NCBI RefSeq assembly: GCF_039534915.1
Contig: NZ_BAAAWE010000001.1
Coordinates: 7,750,001-7,814,000, forward strand
Length of the DNA stretch: 64,000 bases
Direction of reading: 5' to 3'
Origin: Streptomyces roseofulvus
Lineage (GTDB): Bacteria; Actinomycetota; Actinomycetes; Streptomycetales; Streptomycetaceae
The first letter of the stretch is position 1; each line of letters starts with the position of its first letter. Positions 15,788-26,400 of the stretch are shown here, one piece after another. The position numbers were made by a program, and so were the translations under genes. Under the pieces are notes generated by a model. The model searched no databases. It was not told the DNA's origin and saw only the letters and a program-made list of their open reading frames with translations.

Positions 15788-17133
15788 GCCCCCGACCCGC
15801 CACGGAGACCGCGCAGGGCCCGCACGGCCCCGGCCTCGTGGCCGCCGGCTTCCCCGCCGACGCCGTGCGCGACCGGGCCCGCCGCGGCACCGCCGCCCTC
15901 TTCCCGCCCGGAGAGTCGTACGGGCGGACCCTGTTCGGTGCCGCCCGACCGGGCGCCGCCGCGCCCGGGACCGACCTCCTGGACGAACTCCGCCTGGTGC
16001 CGCCCGTCTTCATGCCGCGCCGCCTGGAGAAGCTGATCGACCTCGCCCGCGAGCCCCTCCACCACGACGTGCACCTCGCCACCGCCGTCGGCGCCCTCCG
16101 CTCCCCGCTGCCCGCGTACCTCTCCGCCTTCGGCTCCACCCAGGTGGCCAGCGCCGACCTCGGCACCGCCGCCAGCCGGCAGGCCGGCCGGCTCGGCCTG
16201 CCCATGGTGATCGGCGAGAACGTCATCCCCGTCAACGGCTACGGCCGGCTCGGCACCCCGCCGTCCGGCGACCCCGGACGCTCCCTGCTCGGCCGCGTCC
16301 GCGCCTACCTCGACGAATTGCCCGACGGCTCGGGCGGCATCGCCGTCCAGCAGAGCACCGAGGACGCCGACGCCGAGGTGTGGAACCTCGTCTACAGCGA
16401 CCCCTCGGCCCGGCCCCTGCTCGACACGGGCCGGCTCGCCTTCGAGCTGAAGGTGGGCCAGGGCGCCAAACCGGGACTCGGCGGCATGACCGTCCTGGAC
16501 CGCGCCGCCGCCGCCCGCGTCGCCGAGCAGTACGCTGTCGACGACGTCCTCGGCGGCGACGGGCGGGTCCTGCGGTGCAGCAGCCCCGGCACCTTCACCG
16601 AGGAGATCCTGCGCCAGCAGATCCGCCTGATGCGCAACAACTTCCCTCGCGCCCGCGTGTGGGTGAAGCTCCACCCCGGCCGCGACATCGGGGAGGCCGC
16701 CGCCGTCGCCTGGGCGGCCGGTGCCGACGCCGTCACCGTCGACGGCGCCGAGGGCGGCACCGGATGGGCCCCGCTCGGGTTCCTCGACGGAGTCGGCCTG
16801 CCGCTCGGCGAGTGCCTGCGCCGCGTCGGCCCACCGGCCGGCGCGCTCCTCGCCTCCGGCCGGATGTGGGAGGGCACCCGCGCGGCCAAGGCGCTCGCGC
16901 TCGGCGCCACCGCCGTCGGCCTCGGACGGGCCGCGCTCCTCGCCGTCGAGGAGGACCCCGAGCAGGGCCTCGTCCGCCTCGTGGAAGCCCTCGCCCTCGA
17001 ACTGCGCCTGCTCGTCAGCGCGCTGGGCAAGTACCGGGCCGACGCGCTCGCCCACGAGGACCTGTGGGCGCCCGGGGCGGCCCTGCCGTCCCCCGCCGCC
17101 GCGCTCGCCGCACCGCTGGGCGACCGGCCGTGA
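15784..17133 (+). CDS. FMN-dependent glutamate-synthase-like protein
   Basis: 449 residues from GTG 15784, overlapping the previous stop. It is the FMN/2-oxoglutarate-binding (beta/alpha)8 domain of glutamate synthase: FELKVGQGAKPGLGG, KLHPGRDIGEAAAVAWAAGADAVTVDGAEGGTGWAP, and ASGRMWEGTRAAKALALGATAVGLGR. The N-terminal glutamine amidotransferase domain and the C-terminal GXGXG beta-helix domain of full GltB are both missing, so ammonia must come from another protein or another reductive reaction is catalysed. It could make glutamate for the mutase or carry out reductive amination on the pathway. It is coupled to the MFS gene by GTGA. Confidence 0.85.
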   Translation: MSPRPATETAQGPHGPGLVAAGFPADAVRDRARRGTAALFPPGESYGRTLFGAARPGAAAPGTDLLDELRLVPPVFMPRRLEKLIDLAREPLHHDVHLATAVGALRSPLPAYLSAFGSTQVASADLGTAASRQAGRLGLPMVIGENVIPVNGYGRLGTPPSGDPGRSLLGRVRAYLDELPDGSGGIAVQQSTEDADAEVWNLVYSDPSARPLLDTGRLAFELKVGQGAKPGLGGMTVLDRAAAARVAEQYAVDDVLGGDGRVLRCSSPGTFTEEILRQQIRLMRNNFPRARVWVKLHPGRDIGEAAAVAWAAGADAVTVDGAEGGTGWAPLGFLDGVGLPLGECLRRVGPPAGALLASGRMWEGTRAAKALALGATAVGLGRAALLAVEEDPEQGLVRLVEALALELRLLVSALGKYRADALAHEDLWAPGAALPSPAAALAAPLGDRP

Positions 17134-18419
17134 GCGGAAGCATGGCCACCGGCCCGGCGCCCGCCACCACCCGGCCGGCGGACGCCCGGCTCACCGACGG
17201 CGGCTACCTGGGCTTCGTCCTCGCCATGGGACTGTCCGCGCTCGGCGACGCCGCCTGGTACGTGACGCTCGCCTGGACGGTCACCGCCGACACCGGCCCG
17301 GCACGGGCGGGCGCGGTCCTCGCGCTCGCCTCCCTGCCGCGCCTGGTGACCCTGCTCGGCGCGGGCGCCCTCGTCGACAGTGCCGGCCCCCGCCGGGTCA
17401 TGGTCGGCGCCGACCTCGCCCGCTGCGCGGTCATGGCGCTCGCCGCCGCCGGAGCGCTCGCCCTCGGCCCCGGGGTGCCGCTGCTGGTGGCGGCCGCGGC
17501 CGGACTCGCGCTGTTCGGCGCGTTCTTCATCCCGGCCTCCGGCGCACTGCGCGCCGGACTGCTGCCCGAACGCCACCTCGTCCGCGGCAACGCCCTCTAC
17601 CTGGGCGCCCTCCGCGGCGGCCAGGCCGCCGGCGGACCCCTCGGCGGCGTGCTGACGGCCCTCGGCGGCATCCCGCTCGTCGCCGCCGTCAACGCGGTGA
17701 CGTACGCGGTGTCGGCCCTCGCCGTCTTCCGCGTACGGACCCGGCGGGAACGGGCCGCCGCGCGGGCGGAGCCCGTACCCGACGAGGAACCGGGCACCGC
17801 CGCGCCGCAGCCCTCCCTGGCCGCCCGCATCGGGGAGGGGCTGCGGGCCGTGGCCGCCGCGCCCCGGCTCAGGGCCGTGATCACCGTGATCGGACTCACC
17901 GAGTTCGCCGGGGCGGGGCCGATCAACATCGGCGTGGCCCTCATGGCGAACCGGAACGGCTCGGCCGCCGCGGGCGCCGGCCTCCTGCTCACCGCCTTCA
18001 CCGTCGGCGCCGCCGCCGGATTCCTGCTGTCGCTCGTGTGGCCCGCCCGGCGCCGCGCGGGGCTCGTCCTCGCCCTCGGCACCGCGGGACAGACCCTCTC
18101 CCTGGCGGCCCTCGCCTGGGCCCCGACGACGGCCGCCGCCCTCGCCCCGTACGCCGGCCTGGGACTCGTCTCGGCGCTCGTCGGCACCGTCCTCGTCTCC
18201 TGCGTCCAGCGCTGGGCGCCCGAGGCGGTACGCGGCCGGGTCGTCTCCATCCAGGCCCTCCTCATCTTCGGCGCCGCGCCCCTCGGCAACCTCGTCATCG
18301 GGGTGCTCGTCGCCTGGGCCGGCATGACCTGGGCGCTGCTGCTGCACGCGCTGGTCGCCCTCACCGCCCTCGGCACGGTCCTCCTCGTCCCGCTGCTCAG
18401 GGAGGCCCGCCTTGACTGA
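17130..18419 (+). CDS. MFS transporter, probable peptide exporter
   Basis: 429 residues, twelve predicted hydrophobic segments beginning YLGFVLAMGLSALGDAAWYVTLAWTV, a loop-2/3 region SAGPRRVMVGADLARC and a central cytoplasmic loop near RTRRERAAARAEPVPDE. This matches the MFS_3 (enterobactin exporter-like) branch common in actinomycete biosynthetic clusters. GTG 17130 overlaps the preceding stop and its own stop overlaps the TTG of the amidase, so it is inside the operon. Export or self-resistance for the NRPS product is the likely role. Confidence 0.88.
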   Translation: MSGSMATGPAPATTRPADARLTDGGYLGFVLAMGLSALGDAAWYVTLAWTVTADTGPARAGAVLALASLPRLVTLLGAGALVDSAGPRRVMVGADLARCAVMALAAAGALALGPGVPLLVAAAAGLALFGAFFIPASGALRAGLLPERHLVRGNALYLGALRGGQAAGGPLGGVLTALGGIPLVAAVNAVTYAVSALAVFRVRTRRERAAARAEPVPDEEPGTAAPQPSLAARIGEGLRAVAAAPRLRAVITVIGLTEFAGAGPINIGVALMANRNGSAAAGAGLLLTAFTVGAAAGFLLSLVWPARRRAGLVLALGTAGQTLSLAALAWAPTTAAALAPYAGLGLVSALVGTVLVSCVQRWAPEAVRGRVVSIQALLIFGAAPLGNLVIGVLVAWAGMTWALLLHALVALTALGTVLLVPLLREARLD

Positions 18420-19869
18420 CCCCGGCCCCCCGGCCCCGTACCCCCCGGGCCTCCAGGACCGGCCCGTCGCCGAACTGGCCCGGAGCCTGCGCTCCTCCGC
18501 CCTCACCAGCACGGACCTGGTCACGGCCTGCCTGGACCGGATCACCACCGCCGACCCGGTGGTCCGGGCCGTCCTCGCCGTCGACGACACCGCCCCCGCG
18601 CAGGCCCGCGCCGCCGACCTCCGCCACGCCCGGGGCGCCGCCCTCGGCCCCCTCGACGGCATCCCCGTCCTCCTCAAGGACAACATCGACACGGCGGGAC
18701 TCGCCTCCACCGCGGGGTCCCGGCTGCTGGCCGGGACCCCGCCCGCGCGGGACGCGGAGGTCGTCACCCGGCTGCGCGCGGCCGGGGCCGTCGTCCTCGG
18801 CAAGACGAACCTCACCGAATGGGGCAACTTCCGCTCCACCCGCAGCATCGAGGGCTGGTCCGCCGTCGGCGGCCAGACCCGCAACCCGTACGCCCCCGCG
18901 CACAGCCCCTGGGGCTCCTCCGCCGGCTCGGCGGCCGCCGTGGCGGCCGGCATGGCCCCGCTCGCCCTCGGCACCGAGACGGACGGCTCGCTCGTCTGCC
19001 CGGCCGGCGTCTGCGGCGTGGCCGCGATCAAACCGGCGCCCGGCACCCTGCCGACCGCCGGGGTCGTGCCCATCTCCACCGTGCAGGACACCCTCGGCCC
19101 GCTGGCCCCCCGGCTGGCGGACGCGGCGCTCTGCCTCGCGGTCCTCACCGGCCGTCCCCTGCCCGCCGCACCGGCCCCGCCCAGGACCGTCCGGATGGGC
19201 CTGTGGCACGTCAAGGGCATGGCCCCCGACGCCCAGGAGCTCGCCGAACGCCTCGCCGACCGGCTCCGCGCCGCGGGCGCCACCGTCGTCCCCGTCGAGA
19301 TCACCCTGCCCCGGGACATGCTCGTCGACGGACTCGACGCGCTCTGCGCCGAGTTCCGGCCCTCGCTGGAGCGGTACCTGAGAGGCCGGCCCGGCGCGCC
19401 CGCCACGCTGGACGAGGTCATCGCGGCCAACCGCCGGGACCCCGTCGAACTCACCCTCTTCGGGCAGGAGCTGCTGGAGCGGTGCGCCGAACTCACGGAC
19501 GGGGACCGGGCGCTCGCCCCGGCCCTCCGCCGCCGCTCCCGGCGACGGGCCCGCGCCCTCATCGACACGGCCCTGGCCGCGTACGGCGTGGACGTCCTGA
19601 TGGCCGCGACCAGCGGCCCGGCCTGGCGCATCGACGACGGCCCCGACCCGTTCACCCGGACCAGCTCCACCCTCCCGGCCCTGGCCGGCCGGCCCGTCGT
19701 CGCCGTTCCCGCCGGATTCCGCGGCGAACTCCCCATCGGCGTCTCGCTGTTCGGCCCGCCCGCGCTGGAGGAGCTGCTGCCCGCCGCGCTCCTGGCCGAA
19801 AGGCACGGCGAGGGGCCCCGCACACCGGCAGTTCCGCCGCGCGTTCCGTCTCCCCGCAGCCGTCGGTAA
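18412..19869 (+). CDS. Amidase-signature family hydrolase
   Basis: 485 residues from TTG 18412, overlapping the MFS stop by eight bases. The amidase signature triad is visible: K89 (PVLLKDNIDTAG), S169/S170 in SPWGSSAGSAAAVAAG, and S193 in GTETDGSLVCPAGV. These enzymes hydrolyse amides, releasing ammonia or cleaving an acyl protecting group. Two roles fit: supplying ammonia to the adjacent synthetase and glutamate-synthase-like enzymes, which lack glutaminase domains, or trimming a protected intermediate. No signal peptide is evident, so it is probably cytoplasmic. The substrate cannot be deduced. Confidence 0.88.
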   Translation: MTDPGPPAPYPPGLQDRPVAELARSLRSSALTSTDLVTACLDRITTADPVVRAVLAVDDTAPAQARAADLRHARGAALGPLDGIPVLLKDNIDTAGLASTAGSRLLAGTPPARDAEVVTRLRAAGAVVLGKTNLTEWGNFRSTRSIEGWSAVGGQTRNPYAPAHSPWGSSAGSAAAVAAGMAPLALGTETDGSLVCPAGVCGVAAIKPAPGTLPTAGVVPISTVQDTLGPLAPRLADAALCLAVLTGRPLPAAPAPPRTVRMGLWHVKGMAPDAQELAERLADRLRAAGATVVPVEITLPRDMLVDGLDALCAEFRPSLERYLRGRPGAPATLDEVIAANRRDPVELTLFGQELLERCAELTDGDRALAPALRRRSRRRARALIDTALAAYGVDVLMAATSGPAWRIDDGPDPFTRTSSTLPALAGRPVVAVPAGFRGELPIGVSLFGPPALEELLPAALLAERHGEGPRTPAVPPRVPSPRSRR

Positions 19870-19968
19870 CTGCCGATGGGCTGCCCCGCTCGCTGCCTTT
19901 CCGGAATGCGCGGCGGCCTTAACTTTTCGATGTCCCCGAGGAATCGACTCAGGAACAGGAGAATTCCG

Positions 19969-20265
19969 ATGACCACCAATCCTTTCGAGAACGCCGACGC
20001 CGCCTATCTGGTGCTCGTCAACCACGAGAACCAGCACTCCCTGTGGCCGGCCGACATCGAGGTCCCCGAGGGCTGGAACACCGTCCACGGCGCCGCCTCC
20101 CGGCAGAGCTGCCTCGACTACGTCGACGCCCACTGGACGGACATGCGCCCGGCGAGCCTGATCGCCGAGACCGCCGAGACCGCCGAGACCGCCGAGACCG
20201 CCGAGGTTGCCGAGACCGCCGAGGTCGCCGCGACCGCCGAGATGGCCGAGATCGCCGCGAGCTGA
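19969..20265 (+). CDS. mbtH: MbtH-family NRPS partner with repeat tail
   Basis: 98 residues. ATG 19969 follows AGGAACAGGAG. Residues 1-63 are a complete MbtH protein: NHENQHSLWP, VPEGWNTVHG, CLDYVDAHWTDMRPASL, with the invariant tryptophans. MbtH proteins bind and activate adenylation domains, and this one directly precedes the NRPS genes. Residues ~64-98 are an Ala/Glu/Thr tail made from 9-bp repeats; family members usually end soon after RPxSL (~65-75 aa). The tail would be helical and acidic and may be functionally neutral. Confidence 0.93.
   Translation: MTTNPFENADAAYLVLVNHENQHSLWPADIEVPEGWNTVHGAASRQSCLDYVDAHWTDMRPASLIAETAETAETAETAEVAETAEVAATAEMAEIAAS
20164..20262 (+). repeat. 9-bp coding tandem repeat, eleven units
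   Basis: GCCGAGACC-like units run in phase from 20164 to the mbtH stop. The first four are identical; later units vary at the last codon (GTT, GTC, ATG, ATC). They encode AET/AEV/AEM/AEI triplets. Confidence 0.9.
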
Positions 20266-20433
20266 CCGGGCCGGCCGCCCCGGCGCTCCCCTCCCGGCCC
20301 GCCCGCACCGCGCCGCCGTACCGCGCGATTTCCGCACCCCGCGCATCCCACAGCGCGAATTCCACAGCACGTGCAATTCCGCGCCCGTGGTGTCCACGCC
20401 CGCGTTTTCCACGCCCCGACCCCGCACCGACCG

Positions 20434-23400
20434 ATGGAGATGATGAAGGTGTCCTTGGACTGCGTCCACGAGGTCTTCGAGGAGCAGGCGGCCCGGACCC
20501 CCGATGCCACCGCCGTGGTCTTCGAGGGGCGCGGCACCGCGTACGGCGAGCTGAACGCCCGGGCCAACCGGCTCGCCCGCCATCTGACCGCGCGGGGAGT
20601 GCGGCGCGGCGACACCGTCGGGGTGCTCCTGGAGCGGGACACCGAGCTGGTCGTGGCCGTTCTGGCCGTCCTGAAGGCCGGCGCCGGATACACCCTCCTC
20701 GACCCCGGGCTGCCCGCCGAACGCGTCCGCGCCGTCGCCTCCCTGGCCGGAACCGCCCACGTCGTCACCGCGGCCCGGTTCGCCGGCCACTGGGACGGTA
20801 CGCCGGTGCTGCCCGTCCCCGTCGACGCGGAGGCGGACGCGATCGCCGCCCGGGACGCCGGCGACCCGGGGCGGGTCGCGGGGCCCGAGGACGTGGCCTG
20901 CGTGATGTTCACCTCGGGCTCCACGGGCGTGCCGAAGGGCGTGGTGGCGCCGCACCGGGCGATGACGGGGACGCTGACCGGCCAGGACTTCGTGGCCTTC
21001 GGCCCGGACGAGGTGTGGCTGCAGTGCGCGCCGGTGTCCTGGGACGCGTTCGCGCTGGAGCTGTTCGGCGCGCTGCTGCACGGCGGCACCTGCGTCCTGC
21101 AGCCCGGCACGCGCCCCGAGCCGGCCGTCATCGCCCGGCTGATCGCCGCCCACGGCGTCACGACCGTCCACGTCTCGGCGAGCCTGCTGAACTTCCTCCT
21201 GGACGAGTACCCGGGGTGCTTCGACGGCGTCCGGCAGCTGATGACGGGCGGCGAGCCGCTGTCCGTGCCGCACGTGGCCCGCGCCCTCGCCGCGTACCCG
21301 GGGCTGCGGCTGGTCAACGGGTACTCGCCCGTCGAATCCATGATCTTCACCTGCTGCCACACCATCGGCGAGCGGGACACCGAGCACGCCGCGATACCCG
21401 TCGGCTCCGTCCTCACCCACAAGCAGGTCCACGTCCTCGACGAGCGCCTGCGCCCGCTGCCGGCGGGCGCCGAGGGCGAGCTGTACATGGCCGGCGTCGG
21501 CCTGGCCCGGGGGTACGCGGGCCAGCCGGGCCTCACCGCCGAACGCTTCGTCGCCCACCCGTACGGCGCCCCCGGCGCGCGCCTCTACCGCACCGGCGAC
21601 CTGGTCCGCAGGCGGCCCGACGGCGTCGTCGAGTTCGTCGGACGCGCCGACGGCCAGGTGAAGATCCGCGGGTTCCGTGTCGAACCGGGCGAGGTCCAGG
21701 CCGTCGTGATGACGCACCCGCACGTCCGGCAGGCCGCCGTCGTGGTCCGCGAGGACCACCCCGGCAGCAAGCGGCTCGTCGCCTACGCCGTCCTCGACGC
21801 GCCCGGCGCCGCCACCCCCGAGGAGCTGCGCGACCACGCGGCCGCCCGGCTGCCCGAGCACCTCGTGCCCTCCGCCGTCGTCGTCCTCGACGCCCTCCCG
21901 CTCACCCCGAACGGCAAGCTCGACCGCCAGGCCCTGCCCGCCCCGACCACCCGCACCGCGCCGGTCGGCCGCGCCCCCCGGACGCCCGCCGAGCACACCC
22001 TGTGCGGCCTCTTCGCCGACGTCCTCGGCCTGCACGAGGTCGGCGCGGACGAGAGCTTCCTGCTCCTCGGCGGCCACTCCCTCCTCGCCGCCCGCCTGAT
22101 CAGCCGCGTCCGCCGCGCCTTCGGCGTCGAGATCGGCATCCGCGACCTCTTCGGGGCCCCCACCCCGGCCGCCCTCGCGGAGGTCCTCGACGGCGCCGAG
22201 GAGGCCCCGCCCGCGCTGCTCCCGGCCGCCCGGCCCGCCGAACTCCCGCTGTCCGCCGCCCAGCAGCGCATCTGGTTCCTCGACCAGGCCGAGGGCCGCG
22301 CGACCGGCCCGGAGCCGGCCGGCGGCGCCACGTACAACGTCCCCCTCGCCCTCCGGCTGCGCGGCGCCCTCGACGCCGACGCCCTCCGCTCGGCGATCGA
22401 CGACCTGGCGGAGCGCCACGAGGCCCTGCGCACCCGCCACCCCGCGACCGACGGCCGGCCCCGCCAGGAGGTGCCCGCCGCCGGGGACGCCCGCGTGCCC
22501 TGGACCCACACGGCCCCCGGCCCGGCCGGCCTCCCCGACGCCCTCACCGCCGCCGCCCGCCAGGGCTTCGACCTCGCCACGCAGCCGCCGCTCCGGGCCC
22601 ACCTGTTCGACGTCGTGCCGGGGGAGCACGTCCTGCTCCTCGTCGTGCACCACATCGCCTGCGACGGCTGGTCGCTGGCCCCGCTGGTCGCCGACCTGGC
22701 GACGGCCTACACGGCCCGCGCGGCGGGCGGCGCGCCGGAGTGGGCGCCGCTGCCCGTCCAGTACGCCGACTACACCCTCTGGCAGCGCGACCTCCTCGGC
22801 GACCCGGCCGACCCGGACAGCGTCCTCGCCCGGCAGCTCGCGCACTGGCGGCAGGCCCTCGCCGGACTCGGCGACGAGACCGCCCTCCCCACCGACCGTC
22901 CCCGCCCGCTCCACCCCTCGCACCGGGGCGGCGTCGTCCCCGTCGACCTCCCGGCCGGCCTGCACGCACGCCTCCTCGACCTCGCGCGCGGCGGCGACTG
23001 CACCCTCTTCATGGTGGTGCAGGCCGGCCTCGCCGCCCTGCTGACCCGGCTCGGCGCGGGCGACGACATCGCCCTCGGCACCCCGGTCGCCGGACGGTCG
23101 GACGAGGCCCTGGACGACCTGGTCGGCTTCTTCGCGAACACCCTCGTGCTGCGGACCGACACCTCCGGCGATCCCACGTTCCGCGAACTCCTCGCCCGGG
23201 TACGGGAGTCCGACCTCGCCGCGTACGCCCACCAGGACGTGCCCTTCGACCGGATCGTGGAGGAGCTGAACCCGGTCCGCTCGCCCGCCCGGCACCCGCT
23301 CTTCCAGGTGATGCTGGTCCTCCAGAACAACGCCGTCGCCACCCCGCGGCTGCCCGGCGTCGACCTCGTCGAGCAGCGCGTGCTCACCCTCGACGTCGCC

Positions 23401-26400
23401 AAGTTCGACCTCACCTTCGACGTCACCGAGGGCTACGACGCCGTCGGCCGCCCCACCGGCATCCGAGGCACGGTCCAGTACGCCGTCGACCTGTTCGACC
23501 GGGACAGCGCCGAGGCGCTGGTGGCGCGCCTGGTACGCCTCCTGGAGGCGGCCGCCGCCCGGCCCGACGTACCGATCGGGGACCTGGACGTGCTCACGGA
23601 CGGGGAGCGGCGGCAGCTCCTCGGGGAGGGGACGGCCCCGGCGGCGTACGGGGTGCCCGCGCACGAGCTGTTCGAGCGGCAGGCTCTGGCCAGGTCCGGG
23701 GCGACGGCCCTGGTGTCCGGCGACGAGCGGATGACGTACGGCGAGCTGGAGCGCGCCGCGAACCGGCTGGCCCGGCACCTCGTCGGGCTCGGCGTGCGCC
23801 GCGGCGACACGGTCGGCGTGCTCCTGGAGCGCGAACCGCGGCTCGTCGTGGCCCTGCTGGCGGTGCTGAAGGCGGGCGCCGCCTACACCCTGCTCGACCC
23901 CGGCTTCCCCGGCGAGCGGCTGCGGGACGTCGTCGGACGCGCGGGACTCGCCCGCGTGGTCACGGCGGGGGAGCTCGGCGACGTGCTCGGCCCGGAGGTC
24001 CACCTGGTCCGGCTGGACGCGGCCCCGGACGCGGCACGCATCGCCGCCGAGGCCGGCACCGCGCCCGGGCGGCCGGTGGGACCCGAGGACGCGGCCTGCG
24101 TGATGTTCACCTCGGGCTCGACGGGCGTGCCGAAGGGCGTGGTGGCCCCGCACCGGGCCCTCACCGGCACCCTGACGGGCCAGGAGTACGTGGCCTTCGG
24201 CCCGGACCAGGTGTGGCTGCAGTCCGCGCCGATGTCCTGGGACGCCTTCGCCCTGGAGGTCTTCGGCCCGCTGCTGCACGGCGGCACCTGCGTCCTCCAG
24301 CCCGGCGGCAAGCCGGAACCCGCCGTGATCGCCGAGCTGATCGCCCGCCACCACGTCACCTCGGCCTACCTGTCGGCGAGCCTGCTGAACTTCCTGCTCG
24401 ACGAGTACCCGGGCTGCTTCGCCGGGATGCGCCAGGTCATCGGCGGCGGCGAGGCCGCCTCGCCCGCCCACGCGGCCAAGGCGCTCGCGGAGTACCCGGG
24501 CCTGCGGCTGGTCAACGGCTACGGGCCGGTCGAGGCGATGATCTTCGTGTCGACCCACACCGTCACCCCGGAGGACACCCGCCACCCGGCGATCCCGATC
24601 GGCCGGCCGATCGCCCACGAGCGGATGTACGTCCTGGACGACCGGCTCCGCCCGGTCCCGACCGGCGTCGTCGGCGACCTCTACCTCACCGGCGCGGGGC
24701 TCGCCCACGGTTACCTGGGCCAGCCCGGCCTGACGGCGGAACGTTTCGTCGCCCACCCCCACGGCGCCCCGGGGGAGCGGGTCTACCGCACCGGCGACCT
24801 CGTCCGCCGACGCGCCGACGGCGTCCTGGAGTACGTCGGACGCGCCGACGGCCAGGTCAAGATCCGCGGCTTCCGCGTCGAACCCGGCGAGATCCAGGCC
24901 GTCCTGATGCGGCACCCGCACGTCCGCCAGGCCGCCGTCGTCGTCCGCGAGGACCGGCCCGGCGACAAGCGCCTCGCCGCCTACCTGGTCGCCGAGCCCG
25001 GCACCGTACTCGACCCTGACGACGCCCGCGCCCACACCACCGCCCACCTGCCCGAACACCTCAGGCCCGGCAGCTACACCCTGCTGGACGCCCTCCCGCT
25101 CACCCCGAACGGCAAGCTCGACCGCCGGGCCCTGCCCGCCCCCGCGCCCACCGCCTCCGCCGACGCCGGCGCGGAGCCGCGGACGCCCCGCGAGGCCGCC
25201 CTCGCCGAGCTCTTCGCCGGCGTCCTCGGCGTCGAACGCGTCGGCGTGCACGACAGCTTCTTCGACCTGGGCGGCCACTCGCTCCTCGCCGCCCGCCTGA
25301 TCAGCCGCGTCCGCACCACGCTCGCCGCCCACGTCGGCATCGGCGAACTCTTCCACGCCCCCACCGTCGCCGCCCTCGCCGCCCACCTCGACGCCCACGG
25401 CACCGAAGCCGGCCACGCCGCCCGCCCGCCCCTGCTGCCGGCCCCGCGCCCCGACCGCGTCCCGCTCTCCTCCGCCCAGCAGCGCCTCTGGTTCCTCGAC
25501 CAGGCCGAGGAACCCAGCGCCTCCTACCACGTCCCCCTCGCCCTCCGGATCCGCGGCCCCCTCGACACCGACGCGCTGCGCCAAGCCGTCCTGGACGTGA
25601 CGGCCCGCCACGAGGCCCTGCGCACCGTCTTCCCCACCACGGACGGAGAGCCCCGGCAGCACGTCCTCGACAGCGACGACACCACCCTCGCCGCCGCCGT
25701 GTGGCACACGGCCGCCCGCTCCGAGCAGGAGCTGCCCCAGGCCCTCCGCGACGGCTCCGCCCACCGCTTCGACCTCGCCGCCGAGCCGCCGCTGCGCGCC
25801 ACCCTGCTCACCGTCGCCGACGACGACCACGTCCTGCTCCTGGTGATGCACCACATCGCCGCCGACGGCTGGTCCCTCGCCCCGCTCACCCGGGACCTCA
25901 CCACCGCCTACGCCGCCCGCCGCGCGGGCCGGACGCCGGAGTGGGCGCCGCTGCCCGTCCAGTACGCCGACCACACCCTCTGGCAGCGCGCGCTCCTCGG
26001 CGACGAGACCGATCCGGACAGCCTCGCCCGCCGCCAGCTCGACCACTGGCGCGAGGCCCTCGCCGGCGCCCCCGACGCGACGGCCCTCCCCACCGACCGG
26101 CCCCGGCCGCCCGTCGCGAGCCACCGCGGCGACAGCGTCCCCCTCAGCCTCGACGCCGGCCTGCACGGACGCCTCCTCGACCTCGCCCGGAGCGGCGACT
26201 CCACCCTCTTCATGGTGGTGCAGGCCGGCCTCGCCGCCCTGCTCACCCGCCTCGGCGCGGGCGACGACATCCCGCTGGGCACTCCGGTCGCCGGACGGTC
26301 GGACGAGGCCCTGGACGACCTCGTCGGCTTCTTCGTCAACACCCTGGTCCTGCGGACCGACACCTCGGGCGACCCCACTTTCCGCGAACTCCTGGCCCGC

